Origin: JBJYIN01 sp046237015
Lineage (GTDB): Bacteria > Pseudomonadota > Gammaproteobacteria > Enterobacterales > Enterobacteriaceae
Length of the DNA: 64,000 nt
Direction of reading: 5' to 3'
NCBI RefSeq assembly: GCF_046237015.1
Contig: NZ_JBJYIN010000015.1
Coordinates: 60,866-124,865, forward strand
Shown piece by piece: positions 51,611 through 61,284 of this stretch. Within the stretch, counting starts at the first letter, position 1; the number at the start of each line of letters is the position of its first letter. A model generated the notes under the pieces. The model was not told the origin of the DNA and searched no databases. It saw nothing but the letters and a program-made list of their open reading frames with translations. A program made the translations under genes and the position numbers.

Positions 51611-52594
51611 ATGACATCCCCGACGAACCCTAACTCGTCCCCAAAAAATAACGCGTCCCCGAGAGATGATGTGTCCCTAAAAAATAGGCTGCACCCGCGT
51701 AACCGCCACCGTGGGCGTTATGATTTTACAGCATTAAAACAGAGCCACCCGGCGCTGCTACCGTTCGTGAAAATGAATCCTCATGGCGATGAATCTGTGG
51801 ATTTTGCCGATCCTGACGCGGTGAAAGTGTTGAATCAGGCATTACTCCGCCATTTTTATCAGATTGAAAACTGGACGATACCGGATGGGTTTCTTTGCCC
51901 GCCCGTTCCTGGGCGAGCGGATTATATTCACTATCTTGCCGATCTGCTCGCAGAGGATAATCGTGCCGTTATACCGCGTGACGCGTCTTTGCTGGATGTC
52001 GGCTGCGGTGCGAATTGCATTTATCCACTGATTGGACACCGTGAATACGGTTGGCGTTTTACGGGGAGTGAAATCAATTCGCAGGCGATGCAGGCCGCGA
52101 ATGCCACGATAGAGGCTAACCCTGGTTTAAATCGCGCCATTCGTTTGCGGCGTCAGAAGGATAGCAAGGCTATCCTGAGCGGCATTATCCATAAAAATGA
52201 CACCTTTGATGCCGTGCTTTGTAATCCGCCTTTCCATGCCTCCGCTGATCAGGCGCGCCAAGGCTCGCAGCGTAAGCTGCATAATCTGGGGCTGGATAAG
52301 CATTCTCCGCTTAATTTTGGAGGACAACAGAACGAACTCTGGTGCGAAGGCGGTGAGGCGGCGTTTATCGGTCAGATGATCCGGGAAAGCGCCAGTTTTG
52401 CACGGCAATGCCTGTGGTTTACTTCATTGGTTTCACGTAAGGAAAACTTACCTGAATTGTACCGAGCGCTGGAGGCGGTCGGCGCGAAAAAGGTCAGAAC
52501 CATCAATATGGCGCAAGGGCAGAAGCAGAGTCGTTTTGTTGCGTGGAGTTTTTTTGATGGCTCAGCCCGTGCCCGGTGGTTACAGCGGCGCTAA
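51611..52594 (+). CDS. rlmF: 23S rRNA m6A1618 methyltransferase RlmF
   Basis: A 327-aa cytosolic protein (E. coli YbiN 308 aa) that methylates N6 of A1618 in 23S rRNA. SAM motif I is LLDVGCGANCIYPLIG and the catalytic motif CNPPFHASADQA. The N-terminal 30 residues are basic, of low complexity and longer than in E. coli. The ATG at 51611 is chosen; an ATG at 51596 in frame is possible, while earlier codons overlap cptA. Confidence 0.9.
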   Translation: MTSPTNPNSSPKNNASPRDDVSLKNRLHPRNRHRGRYDFTALKQSHPALLPFVKMNPHGDESVDFADPDAVKVLNQALLRHFYQIENWTIPDGFLCPPVPGRADYIHYLADLLAEDNRAVIPRDASLLDVGCGANCIYPLIGHREYGWRFTGSEINSQAMQAANATIEANPGLNRAIRLRRQKDSKAILSGIIHKNDTFDAVLCNPPFHASADQARQGSQRKLHNLGLDKHSPLNFGGQQNELWCEGGEAAFIGQMIRESASFARQCLWFTSLVSRKENLPELYRALEAVGAKKVRTINMAQGQKQSRFVAWSFFDGSARARWLQRR

Positions 52595-52643
52595 GCCAGA
52601 CATGGTCATAATTGATACCCGTTTGCCGGGTATCAATCCATTT

Positions 52644-53162
52644 TCACAGCAGAGGGGCCATTTCCAGTAAAATCTGTTCGCACCACTGCTCAATTCTCTC
52701 ATCGCTCAGATCGTATTGATTAACTTCATCCAATGCCAAACCGACAAATTGTTTACCATCGGCGGTCAGCGGTTTGGGGCTGGTAAACTCGTAGCCTGCG
52801 ATTGGCCAATAACCGATAAATTTCACCCCTAAAGGGCGTAACTGATCGTGTAGCATGCCCAGCGCGTCAAGGAACCATTCGCCATAGCCGAGTTGGTCAC
52901 CCATACCATAAAGCGCCACGATTTTGCCATTGAGATTCAAGGTGGCAAGCTGTCCCCAGACATTTTCCCAGTCTTCCTGAAGTTCGCCGAAATCCCAAGT
53001 CGGAATACCTAAAATCAGGATGCTGTAATCTTCCATTTTCTGTGGATCAACATCTTTGACGTTGTGCAAATCCACCAGATCTTCGCCCAGAATATCGCGA
53101 ATTTTCTCCGCTGCCATTTCGGTATAGCAGGTGCTTGAGCCGTAAAACAGACCAATTTTCAT
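52644..53162 (-). CDS. fldB: Flavodoxin 2 FldB
   Basis: A 172-aa long-chain flavodoxin (E. coli FldB 173 aa). The FMN phosphate loop is LFYGSSTCYTE, and the two isoalloxazine loops are IPTWDFGELQEDW and YGMGDQLGYGEWF. The ATG at 53162 gives MKIGLFYGSS; the upstream open frame is not coding. In E. coli, fldB lies next to xerD; here a MetNIQ importer and a symporter gene have come between. Confidence 0.93.
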   Translation of the reverse strand: MKIGLFYGSSTCYTEMAAEKIRDILGEDLVDLHNVKDVDPQKMEDYSILILGIPTWDFGELQEDWENVWGQLATLNLNGKIVALYGMGDQLGYGEWFLDALGMLHDQLRPLGVKFIGYWPIAGYEFTSPKPLTADGKQFVGLALDEVNQYDLSDERIEQWCEQILLEMAPLL

Positions 53163-53242
53163 ATATAGGAAAGCGCTTTTGAAACCAATGGCGATGAGAA
53201 TACCACAAGTTGTGGTAGTGCAGAGAGGGGAAGCAGGACGTG

Positions 53243-53300
53243 ATATTCCCGTCATACTTCAAGTTACTTGTGCATTGGCTACCTTTAAACTTAGTGGTAT
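53243..53300. repeat. Half of a MITE-like repeat (R4)
   Basis: ATATTCCCGTCATACTTCAAG followed by TTACTTGTGCATTGGCTACC matches one end of R2/R3. The other end cannot be found, so this copy is truncated. Confidence 0.55.
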
Positions 53301-53387
53301 ATAACAAATATATATAAGTAATGTATTATACATTCTTCCGGCCTATATCGACTCCCGATACGATAACTCGTATTTTCATGAAATCGT

Positions 53388-53438
53388 CAACCTGATGGCT
53401 CCATCTACCCGGCCGGGTGGGGTAAATCGTTCAGGTGG
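53388..53438 (+). promoter_or_regulatory. Structured leader before the MetN-type gene
   Basis: CAACCTGA (53388-53395) can pair with TCAGGTGG (53431-53438), enclosing CTACCC-GGCC-GGGTGG. The hairpin lies 30 bp before the start codon. It may be a regulatory leader; no known riboswitch is recognised. Confidence 0.35.
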
Positions 53439-53467
53439 CAAGAAGTAAGTATAAGGATCATTTCGCT

Positions 53468-54493
53468 ATGATCGTTCTTTCGGACGTAGATAAAATTTTT
53501 GATAGCTCGCAGGGCCGTATCGTTGCCGTAGACGGTGTGAACCTCACCGTTGAACAAGGTCAGATTTACGGCATTATTGGTTATAGCGGTGCAGGCAAGA
53601 GCACGCTGATCCGATTGCTGAACGGTCTGGAAACGCCGACGAGTGGCAGCATTGTTGTGAATGGGTTTGATATTGCCCGTGCCAGCGCTGATGAACTGCG
53701 TCAGGCTCGATTAAAAATTAGCATGATATTTCAGCATTTTAATCTGCTGTGGTCACGTACCGTTAGTCAGAATATTGCTTTTGCTTTGCAGATTGCCGGT
53801 GCGCCTAAAGCGCGGATCGCACAGCGTGTGGCGGAGTTGATCGCGCTGGTTGGTTTGCAAGGTCGTGAAGACGCTTATCCTTCGCAGTTAAGCGGTGGAC
53901 AGAAGCAGCGTGTTGGTATTGCCCGTGCGCTGGCTAACAACCCCAGCGTTTTGCTGTGCGATGAGGCTACTTCGGCGTTGGATCCGCAAACCACGGATGC
54001 CATCCTCGAATTACTGCTGGATATTAATCGCAAGCTGAATCTTACGATTGTGCTGATTACCCATGAAATGCACGTGGTACGTAAAATCTGCCATCGGGTA
54101 GCGGTCATGGAAAATGGTCGCATTGTAGAAGAAGGCCCGGTGTTGGACGTTTTTGTCCGACCACAGCAGGCGATTACGCGGCAATTTGTTAAACAGGTAG
54201 GGCAATATCAGGAAACGGATGCGCATTTTAACCCGCTACTGACGGAGCACCTCTCTGGTGCGGTGCTCAAGTTGACGTTTGTTGGTCAGCAAACGCATCA
54301 GGCAATCATTTCCGAAGTGATTCAAACCTATCACCTGACCATCAATATTCTGCATGGTCAAATGAGCCATACGCTGAATGGCTCATTTGGTGAGCTGTAC
54401 ATTCATATTGAAGGTGATGAACAGAAAACGACTCATGTGTTGGATTTTTTGCAACAGCGCGATATTGCGGTTGAGGTGATTAAACATGCTTGA
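53468..54493 (+). CDS. metN: MetN-type methionine ABC transporter ATPase
   Basis: A 341-aa ATPase with Walker A GYSGAGKST, Q-loop MIFQHFNLLWSRTV, signature LSGGQKQRVGIARA and Walker B VLLCDEATSALD. The C-terminal 90 residues form the NIL substrate-sensing domain typical of MetN. The start at 53468 gives MIVLSDVDKIF after AAGGA. Enterobacteria commonly hold another MetNIQ set elsewhere, so this may be a paralogue with a related substrate. It overlaps metI by 8 bp. Confidence 0.82.
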   Translation: MIVLSDVDKIFDSSQGRIVAVDGVNLTVEQGQIYGIIGYSGAGKSTLIRLLNGLETPTSGSIVVNGFDIARASADELRQARLKISMIFQHFNLLWSRTVSQNIAFALQIAGAPKARIAQRVAELIALVGLQGREDAYPSQLSGGQKQRVGIARALANNPSVLLCDEATSALDPQTTDAILELLLDINRKLNLTIVLITHEMHVVRKICHRVAVMENGRIVEEGPVLDVFVRPQQAITRQFVKQVGQYQETDAHFNPLLTEHLSGAVLKLTFVGQQTHQAIISEVIQTYHLTINILHGQMSHTLNGSFGELYIHIEGDEQKTTHVLDFLQQRDIAVEVIKHA

Positions 54494-55154
54494 GTCCTTA
54501 TTTCCTCACCTGAGAACCGATCAACTATTGGATGCAACCTGGGAAACGTTATACATGACGGGGGTTGCCGGGCTGGCGACGCTGATCCTGGGGATTATGC
54601 TTGGCGTCATCCTGTTTTTGACATCGAAGGGACAATTATTGCAGAACCGGCCGATTTACCTATTGGTTTCCGCGCTGGTCAATATTTTCCGTTCCATTCC
54701 ATTCATTATTTTAATCGTTCTATTGATTCCGTTTACCAAAACGTTAGTCGGGACGATTTTAGGTGCGAATGCCGCTTTGCCTGCGTTGATTATTGGTGCT
54801 GCGCCTTTCTATGCACGTCTGGTCGAAATTGCCCTGCGTGAAGTGGATAAAGGCGTTATTGAAGCAGCACGTTCAATGGGGGCGAAAACGCATACGCTGA
54901 TCTTTCGCGTTTTGCTGCCGGAATCTTCACCTGCGTTGGTTTCCGGTATCACGGTGACGCTGATTGCTTTGGTGAGCTATACCGCCATGGCAGGAGTTAT
55001 CGGCGCGGGAGGATTGGGAAACCTGGCGTATCTGGAAGGTTTTCAACGTAATCACGGCGACGTGACGCTGGTTGCGACATTGACGATTTTGCTCATCGTG
55101 TTTGTCATCCAGTTCATCGGCGATGTTATCACTACAACACTTGATAAACGTTAA
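54486..55154 (+). CDS. metI: MetI-type methionine ABC transporter permease
   Basis: A 222-aa inner-membrane permease (E. coli MetI 217 aa) with five predicted segments. The EAA loop is VIEAARSMGAKTHTLIFRVLLPES, followed by the conserved SYTAMAGVIGAGGLGNLAY. The ATG lies 8 bp inside the end of the ATPase gene. It forms a homodimeric channel with two MetN. Confidence 0.85.
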   Translation: MLESLFPHLRTDQLLDATWETLYMTGVAGLATLILGIMLGVILFLTSKGQLLQNRPIYLLVSALVNIFRSIPFIILIVLLIPFTKTLVGTILGANAALPALIIGAAPFYARLVEIALREVDKGVIEAARSMGAKTHTLIFRVLLPESSPALVSGITVTLIALVSYTAMAGVIGAGGLGNLAYLEGFQRNHGDVTLVATLTILLIVFVIQFIGDVITTTLDKR

Positions 55155-55165
55155 TAACAGGAAAA

Positions 55166-55990
55166 ATGATGATGAAAAAACAGCTCATGATGATGGCATT
55201 TGCTTCCTTAACCGCATTGGCCTCTTTCGGTGCAGCCGCAGAAACTAAGCTGGTGGTTGGCGCGTCAAACGTCCCGCACGCAGAAATTCTTGAACAGGCG
55301 CAACCTATCCTGAAACAAGAAGGTATCAACCTGGAGATTAAACGATTCCAGGATTACATTCTGCCTAATACGGCATTGGCAAGCCGCGATATTGATGCTA
55401 ACTACTTCCAGCACATTCCTTATCTGGAATCCGTGTTGAAAGATCATGCCAACGACAAAAGTTATGATTTTGTCAGTGCCGGCGCAATTCATATTGAGCC
55501 GATTGGTATTTACTCCAAAAAATATAAAAGTCTGCAAGAGTTGCCGCAGAATGGCCGCATTATTATGCGTGACGCGGTAGCGGAAGAAGGGCGTATTCTG
55601 TCGATTTTTGAACGTGAAGGCGTCATTAAACTGAAACCTGGTATCAACAAGGTCAATGCCCGCATTGCCGATGTGGTGGAAAACCCGAAAAAATTGAAAT
55701 TCCTGGCTAATGTTGAAGGTGCTCTGCTGCCACAGATGTACAACAACGACGAAGGCGATGCCGTGGTCATTAATGCCAACTATGCGATCGACGCAGGGCT
55801 GAATCCGACCAAAGATCCCATTGCTGTGGAAAGTGGCGAAAATAATCCGTATGCCAACATCATTACGGTACACAAAGGTGATGAGACTAAGCCGGAAATT
55901 GTTGCTCTGGTGAAAGTCCTGCATTCCAGCGCTATCCAGGATTTCATTCGTGAGAAATACAAAGGTGCTGTGATTCCGGTTGCAGAATAA
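55166..55990 (+). CDS. metQ: MetQ/NlpA-family substrate-binding protein
   Basis: A 274-aa periplasmic binding protein of the NlpA family: KLVVGASNVPHAEILEQAQP, IDANYFQHIPYLE and AIHIEPIGIYSKK are typical. Unlike E. coli MetQ it has no lipobox Cys; the signal peptide ends ASFGAAAE, indicating a soluble periplasmic protein. Three adjacent ATGs (55166, 55169 and 55172) are possible starts. It is the third gene of the importer, followed by a strong terminator. Confidence 0.83.
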   Translation: MMMKKQLMMMAFASLTALASFGAAAETKLVVGASNVPHAEILEQAQPILKQEGINLEIKRFQDYILPNTALASRDIDANYFQHIPYLESVLKDHANDKSYDFVSAGAIHIEPIGIYSKKYKSLQELPQNGRIIMRDAVAEEGRILSIFEREGVIKLKPGINKVNARIADVVENPKKLKFLANVEGALLPQMYNNDEGDAVVINANYAIDAGLNPTKDPIAVESGENNPYANIITVHKGDETKPEIVALVKVLHSSAIQDFIREKYKGAVIPVAE

Positions 55991-56016
55991 GCCGATTCAC
56001 TGAGTCGCTATGTATG

Positions 56017-56046
56017 AAAAAGGACCGCTGTAGCGGTCCTTTTTTT
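56017..56046 (+). terminator. Terminator of the MetNIQ operon
   Basis: AAAAAGGACCGC-TGTA-GCGGTCCTTTTTTT is a perfect bidirectional-type Rho-independent terminator with a 12-bp stem including A-T pairs. Confidence 0.95.
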
Positions 56047-56127
56047 ACCCGATAAACCTGGTTTTACCGATGGACCTACCAACCCTGTCATCGGTCAATG
56101 TGGTCTCCAGCCTACCGTAACGCGTAT

Positions 56128-57453
56128 TTATCCCAGTGACTGATGACGTGTCTCTTTGGTTGCCAGCAAGGATAGCAGCGTCAGCGATGCCATTGCTGCC
56201 AAATAAACGCCGACGTAAAACAGGCCGTAATTCGCGGTGAGCCAGGCTGCAATATAAGGTGCAACGGATGCGCCAAGAATAGATGACACGTTATAAGAGA
56301 ACGAGGCTCCCGTATAACGGACTTCTGTCGGGAACAGTTCAGGTAATAGTGCGCCCATCGGACCGAAGGTCAACCCCATCAGGCTTAAGCCAAGCACCAG
56401 AAAGCCCATAACCAGCGCTTGGTTTCCCGATCCCAATAGGGAAGGGAACAGCATAGAAAATACCAGCATGATACAGGTTACGACGATCATGGTCTTGCGG
56501 CGACCGAATGCATCGGCCAGATAGCCGGCTACAGGAATCATCAGGCCGAAACCAATAACGGCAACCATCAACATCCACAAAAAGCTGTTGCGTGAGAAGC
56601 CCAGTCCATCTGGAATGGGCTTGGTGCCGTATGTCATGGAATATACGGTCATGATATAGAACAGCGTGTAGGTCGCCAGCATGATAAACGTGCCAAGGAC
56701 GGTGGCTTTCAGATGCTTGCTGAGCAATGTTCCCATCGGGATGCGAACCTGTTTACCTGCCTTGACCGCTTTGGTAAATACCGGCGCTTCATGCAGAGAA
56801 ACCCGGACGTACAAACCAATCAGCACCAGTACTGCGGAGGCGATGAAGGGGACACGCCATCCCCATGACATGAATTGCTCATCCGTCAGTAACCAGGACA
56901 GCAACAGGAACGTACCGTTGGCGAAGAAGAAACCGATCGGCGCACCAAGTTGGGGGAACGATCCATATAGTGCGCGTTTGTGAGCGGGGGCATTCTCTGT
57001 TGCTAACAGTGCCGCGCCGCCCCATTCTCCTCCCAATCCTAATCCCTGACCGAAACGAGCTAAGGCCAATAAAATTGGGGCAAGAATGCCGATGGTTTCG
57101 TAACTCGGTAATAACCCAATGAGCACCGTAGAAACCCCCATGGTCAGCAATGAGGCAACCAGCGTGACTTTACGTCCGACGCGATCGCCAAAATGACCAA
57201 AGAGCGCAGAACCAATCGGGCGAGCAACGAAGGCGATGGCAAAGGTGGCCAGCGATTGTAATGTGGCTGCCGTAGGATCGCCCTGCGGGAAGAAAATATG
57301 GGGAAACACCAGCACGGCAGCGGTGGCGTAGATATAGAAATCGAAAAACTCAATGGCAGTACCAACCAGCGAAGCAATAATCACTTTACCCCGTGAATTC
57401 ACTGGTTGAACATCGGCCTCTGCGTTGAGCGTTGAAGTGATGGTGGCTTGCAT
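56128..57453 (-). CDS. MFS metabolite:H+ symporter, YhjE-like
   Basis: A 441-aa 12-segment transporter of the MHS subgroup (ProP/ShiA-like), almost collinear with E. coli YhjE (GTAIEFFDFYIYATAAV, GLGLGGEWGGAALLATENAP, ALYGSFPQLGAPIGFFFANG, LPELFPTEVRYTGASFSYN). The motif GHFGDRVGRK is the MFS loop 2-3 signature. The substrate is unknown; relatives carry small carboxylates or osmolytes with protons. It is convergent to the MetNIQ operon and divergent from xerD. Confidence 0.88.
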   Translation of the reverse strand: MQATITSTLNAEADVQPVNSRGKVIIASLVGTAIEFFDFYIYATAAVLVFPHIFFPQGDPTAATLQSLATFAIAFVARPIGSALFGHFGDRVGRKVTLVASLLTMGVSTVLIGLLPSYETIGILAPILLALARFGQGLGLGGEWGGAALLATENAPAHKRALYGSFPQLGAPIGFFFANGTFLLLSWLLTDEQFMSWGWRVPFIASAVLVLIGLYVRVSLHEAPVFTKAVKAGKQVRIPMGTLLSKHLKATVLGTFIMLATYTLFYIMTVYSMTYGTKPIPDGLGFSRNSFLWMLMVAVIGFGLMIPVAGYLADAFGRRKTMIVVTCIMLVFSMLFPSLLGSGNQALVMGFLVLGLSLMGLTFGPMGALLPELFPTEVRYTGASFSYNVSSILGASVAPYIAAWLTANYGLFYVGVYLAAMASLTLLSLLATKETRHQSLG

Positions 57454-57736
57454 AATGTTTCTTTATTTTAACAACACGAACGCGCATTCTACGCACAGAA
57501 AAATGGGCTTTTCAACGCTGATTGGACGACAGGGATCGGTGTCGGGACAAGGCGCTGAGACGCCTGTATCGACATACGGACAATACGGAAAATATAATGT
57601 GTCAAGGTTCCATTTTTTCCGGAGAATGTTATGGCGATGTTGTTGATCGCGGAATATGTGAGATTGTGCGGAATAATTCATGATTGATGGGTCGTTCAGG
57701 CATAATGAGGGCGGTTCGCGGGAAGAGGACACCGAT

Positions 57737-58636
57737 ATGTACGCACCGGATGAGGCATTGATAGAGCAATTTCTTGATGCACTATGGCTGGAGCGCAATC
57801 TGGCTGAAAATACGTTAGCCTCGTATCGGTTGGATTTACGCGCATTGGCAGATTGGTTGGCGCATCATGATAATGATTTGCTGCGCGCACAGGCGATTGA
57901 CCTGCAATCCTTTTTGGCTGAACGCGTTGAGGGGGGATATAAAGCCACCAGCTCAGCGCGTCTGTTAAGTGCGATGCGTCGCTTGTTTCAGTATCTTTAT
58001 CGGGAAAAGATCCGAAACGATGACCCCAGCGCGGTGTTGTCGTCGCCAAAATTACCGCAGCGTTTACCAAAAGATCTGAGTGAAGCGCAGGTCGATGCCT
58101 TACTGAAGGCACCTGATGTCGAGCAACCGCTGGAACTACGAGATAAAGCGATGCTCGAAGTATTGTATGCCACGGGGCTGCGCGTTTCGGAGTTGGTGGG
58201 GCTGACCATCAGCGATGTTAGCCTGCGTCAGGGTGTGGTGCGAGTGATTGGTAAGGGAAATAAAGAACGTCTGGTTCCGCTGGGGGAAGAAGCGGTGTAT
58301 TGGATTGAGCACTATCTTGAGTATGGTCGACCATGGTTGCTCAATGGACAAACGCTGGATGTACTGTTCCCCAGCAACCGTGCAAAGCAGATGACGCGTC
58401 AGACGTTCTGGCATCGTATTAAACACTATGCGATGCTGGCATCGATTGACAGTGAAAAGCTATCACCGCACGTACTGCGACATGCATTCGCGACACATTT
58501 ATTGAACCACGGCGCGGATTTACGGGTGGTACAGATGCTGCTCGGGCACAGCGATCTTTCCACTACCCAGATCTATACCCATGTTGCAACGGAGCGTCTG
58601 AAACAGCTCCATCAGCGGCATCATCCGCGGGCATGA
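57737..58636 (+). CDS. xerD: Site-specific tyrosine recombinase XerD
   Basis: A 299-aa recombinase (E. coli 298 aa) that, with XerC, resolves chromosome dimers at dif under FtsK control. The catalytic residues are visible: Arg in ATGLRVSEL, Lys in GKGNKERLVP, His-x-x-Arg in HVLRHAFATH, His in LLGHSDLSTTQ and the Tyr nucleophile in IYTHV. The start at 57737 follows AGAGGA; 19 upstream codons are open but not family-like. It heads the conserved xerD-dsbC-recJ-prfB-lysS series. Confidence 0.95.
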   Translation: MYAPDEALIEQFLDALWLERNLAENTLASYRLDLRALADWLAHHDNDLLRAQAIDLQSFLAERVEGGYKATSSARLLSAMRRLFQYLYREKIRNDDPSAVLSSPKLPQRLPKDLSEAQVDALLKAPDVEQPLELRDKAMLEVLYATGLRVSELVGLTISDVSLRQGVVRVIGKGNKERLVPLGEEAVYWIEHYLEYGRPWLLNGQTLDVLFPSNRAKQMTRQTFWHRIKHYAMLASIDSEKLSPHVLRHAFATHLLNHGADLRVVQMLLGHSDLSTTQIYTHVATERLKQLHQRHHPRA

Positions 58637-58726
58637 CGACTTTTTGTGGCTTGTTCTCTCCCTCGACAAACCACGCCCAATAACGATACGCCGTGTTGGA
58701 AAATAAACCGAAACAGGATTGATGAG

Positions 58727-59443
58727 ATGAAAAAGAGTTTTTTACTGCTTTCCCTGCTGGCAGCCACGGTGACGGGTTTCGCTCACGCTGACGATACGGC
58801 GATAAAACAGACGTTAACCCGTCTGGGTATGCAGGATGCGGAAATTCAACCTGCGCCAGTCGCAGGTATGAAAACAGTATTGACGGATAGCGGTGTGTTT
58901 TATGTGAGCGAGGATGGTAAACATCTTATCCAGGGGCCGCTTTACGATGTGAGCGGGAAAATGCCGGTTAACGTGACCAACGCTATCCTGAAAGGAAAAA
59001 TGGACGCTTTACAGGATCAAATGATCGTCTATAAAGCGGCACAGGAAAAGCATGTTATTACGGTCTTTACCGATATCACCTGTGGCTATTGCCATAAATT
59101 GCATGAGCAAATGAAAGACTATAACGCACTGGGTATTACCGTGCGTTATCTGGCCTTCCCGCGTCAGGGGCTGAATTCGCAGACGGAAAAGGACATGCAG
59201 TCCATCTGGTGTACCGCGAACCGCAACAAAGCGTTTGATGATGCGTTGAAAGGCGAAGAAATTTCACCGGCTACCTGTAAAACCAACATTGCCGCGCATT
59301 ATCAGCTTGGTGTGCAGTTTGGCGTACAGGGTACGCCAGCCATCGTGCTGGAAAATGGTATGGTTGTTCCTGGTTACCAGGGGCCAAAAGAGATGTTGGC
59401 GATGTTGGATGCACATCAGGCATCGTTGAAAACAGGCGGTTGA
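58727..59443 (+). CDS. dsbC: Thiol:disulfide interchange protein DsbC
   Basis: A 238-aa periplasmic disulfide isomerase with signal peptide MKKSFLLLSLLAATVTGFAHA. The active site is CGYC (in DITCGYCHKLHEQMKDY) within a thioredoxin fold with cis-Pro GTPAIVL. A second, structural Cys pair lies at SIWCTANR and PATCKTN. The N-terminal 60 residues form the dimerisation domain. The ATG at 58727 is selected because earlier codons lack a signal sequence. Confidence 0.95.
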   Translation: MKKSFLLLSLLAATVTGFAHADDTAIKQTLTRLGMQDAEIQPAPVAGMKTVLTDSGVFYVSEDGKHLIQGPLYDVSGKMPVNVTNAILKGKMDALQDQMIVYKAAQEKHVITVFTDITCGYCHKLHEQMKDYNALGITVRYLAFPRQGLNSQTEKDMQSIWCTANRNKAFDDALKGEEISPATCKTNIAAHYQLGVQFGVQGTPAIVLENGMVVPGYQGPKEMLAMLDAHQASLKTGG

Positions 59444-59449
59444 TGTAGC

Positions 59450-61183
59450 GTGGAACTGATAACCCAACTCCGCCGTCGTCCATTGGCGGAGGATAGTGAT
59501 TTACCGGCAACGGTACCGCCGTTGTTACGGCGGTTGTATGCCCAACGAGGTATTAAGGCCGCGCAGGAACTGGAACGAAGTCTGAGGGGGTTGCTTGATT
59601 ATCGCTTGCTGAGCGGTATCGAAAAAGCCGTTGATTTTCTGCAACAGGCGCTAGCAGATAAGCGCTGTATTGTGATCGTCGGGGATTTTGATGCTGACGG
59701 TGCCACGAGTACCGCGCTAACGGTGTTAGCTTTGCGTAGTATGGGCGGCACTAACGTTAAGTATCTGGTGCCGAATCGTTTTGAAGATGGCTATGGGCTT
59801 AGCCCGGAAGTAGTTGCACAGGCGGCATCGCTAGGGGCTGACGTTATCGTCACGGTAGATAACGGTATTTCCTCTCATGCTGGCGTGGATGATGCGCACC
59901 GACGAGGTATCGCGGTGTTGGTCACCGATCACCATTTGCCAGGTGAAACCTTGCCTGACGCAGATGCGATGATTAATCCAAATTTATCAGATTGTTCATT
60001 CCCTTCTAAAGCGCTTGCGGGCGTGGGCGTAGCGTTTTATCTGATGATGGCACTACGGGCTCGGTTGCGAGAAACCGGTTGGTTTGCTGCAAACACATTA
60101 GCTGAGCCGAATTTGGCTGAATTGCTGGATTTGGTCGCGTTAGGCACGGTGGCGGATGTGGTGCCGCTGGATGCGAATAACCGTATCTTAGTGGCGCAGG
60201 GGCTGGGGCGTATTCGTGCTGGTGTTTGTCGGCCTGGGATTAAGGCGTTGCTGGAGGTTGCGAACCGAGATGCCAGCCAACTCGTCGCCAGCGATCTGGG
60301 TTTTGCATTAGGCCCACGACTCAACGCCGCCGGGCGACTGGATGATATGACGGTAGGGGTTGAGTTGTTACTCAGTGACAACATTATCCAATCTCGTATG
60401 CTAGCCAATGAGTTGGATGCGTTGAATCAGGATCGCCGTGAAATAGAGCAAGGTATGCAGGTTGAAGCGTTACGGCTCTGTGAGACGTTAGAAAAGAGTC
60501 GCGACGCATTACCTTACGGTCTGGCGATGTATCATCCGGAATGGCATCAGGGAGTGGTGGGTATTCTGGCCTCACGGATTAAAGAGCGTTTTCACCGACC
60601 GGTGATTGCTTTTGCGCCAGCCGGTGAGGGGATACTTAAAGGTTCAGGGCGCTCCATCGCGGGCCTGCACTTGCGTGATGCATTGGAAAGATTGGATACG
60701 TTATATCCAGGGATGATGCTGAAATTTGGTGGTCATGCTATGGCCGCTGGGTTATCACTGATGGAAGATCAGTTCGATATTTTTCGCCAGCGTTTTGGCG
60801 AACTGGTGGGAGACTGGCTGGATGCGTCTCAACTAGAAGGCGTCATTTGGTCTGATGGCGAACTGGCGTTGCCGGAACTGTGTTTATCAACGGCCGAAAT
60901 GTTACGAGATGCCGGGCCGTGGGGACAGTCATTTCCAGAGCCGACGTTTGATGGTCATTTCCGTATCCTGCAACAAAAACTGGTGGGTGAACGTCATCTG
61001 AAAGTGATGGTAGAGCCAGTTAACGGTGGGCCGTTGCTGGATGGTATCGCCTTTAACGTTGATACGCGAATCTGGCCGGATAGCAGCGTACGCGCAGCGG
61101 AGTTGGCCTATAAGCTGGACGTGAACGAATTTCGGGGTAAACGCTCGGTTCAACTGTTGATCCAGCATTTATGGCCCGTGTAA
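59450..61183 (+). CDS. recJ: Single-strand-specific 5'-3' exonuclease RecJ
   Basis: A 577-aa nuclease (E. coli 577 aa) acting in RecF-pathway recombination and mismatch repair. DHH-family motifs are intact: VGDFDADGATST, VTVDNG, VTDHHLPG (the DHH triad), and the DHHA1 GSGRS and GGHAMAAG. Translation starts at GTG 59450, 6 bp after the dsbC stop, with weak RBS GATGTAG. Likely co-transcribed with xerD and dsbC. Confidence 0.95.
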   Translation: MELITQLRRRPLAEDSDLPATVPPLLRRLYAQRGIKAAQELERSLRGLLDYRLLSGIEKAVDFLQQALADKRCIVIVGDFDADGATSTALTVLALRSMGGTNVKYLVPNRFEDGYGLSPEVVAQAASLGADVIVTVDNGISSHAGVDDAHRRGIAVLVTDHHLPGETLPDADAMINPNLSDCSFPSKALAGVGVAFYLMMALRARLRETGWFAANTLAEPNLAELLDLVALGTVADVVPLDANNRILVAQGLGRIRAGVCRPGIKALLEVANRDASQLVASDLGFALGPRLNAAGRLDDMTVGVELLLSDNIIQSRMLANELDALNQDRREIEQGMQVEALRLCETLEKSRDALPYGLAMYHPEWHQGVVGILASRIKERFHRPVIAFAPAGEGILKGSGRSIAGLHLRDALERLDTLYPGMMLKFGGHAMAAGLSLMEDQFDIFRQRFGELVGDWLDASQLEGVIWSDGELALPELCLSTAEMLRDAGPWGQSFPEPTFDGHFRILQQKLVGERHLKVMVEPVNGGPLLDGIAFNVDTRIWPDSSVRAAELAYKLDVNEFRGKRSVQLLIQHLWPV

Positions 61184-61284
61184 CTTGGAAGCGGAAGGGT
61201 ATATAAACCCATGCCTTAATCCGTTAGAATAGACGGTTTGAAAGTATTCCGTCCTTGACGACTTAACGTAAGATTCTAAAAATC

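Noticed and set aside
53047..53307. 86-codon minus-strand frame overlapping the start of fldB
   Set aside because: It overlaps fldB in another frame and includes the MITE half; no independent support.
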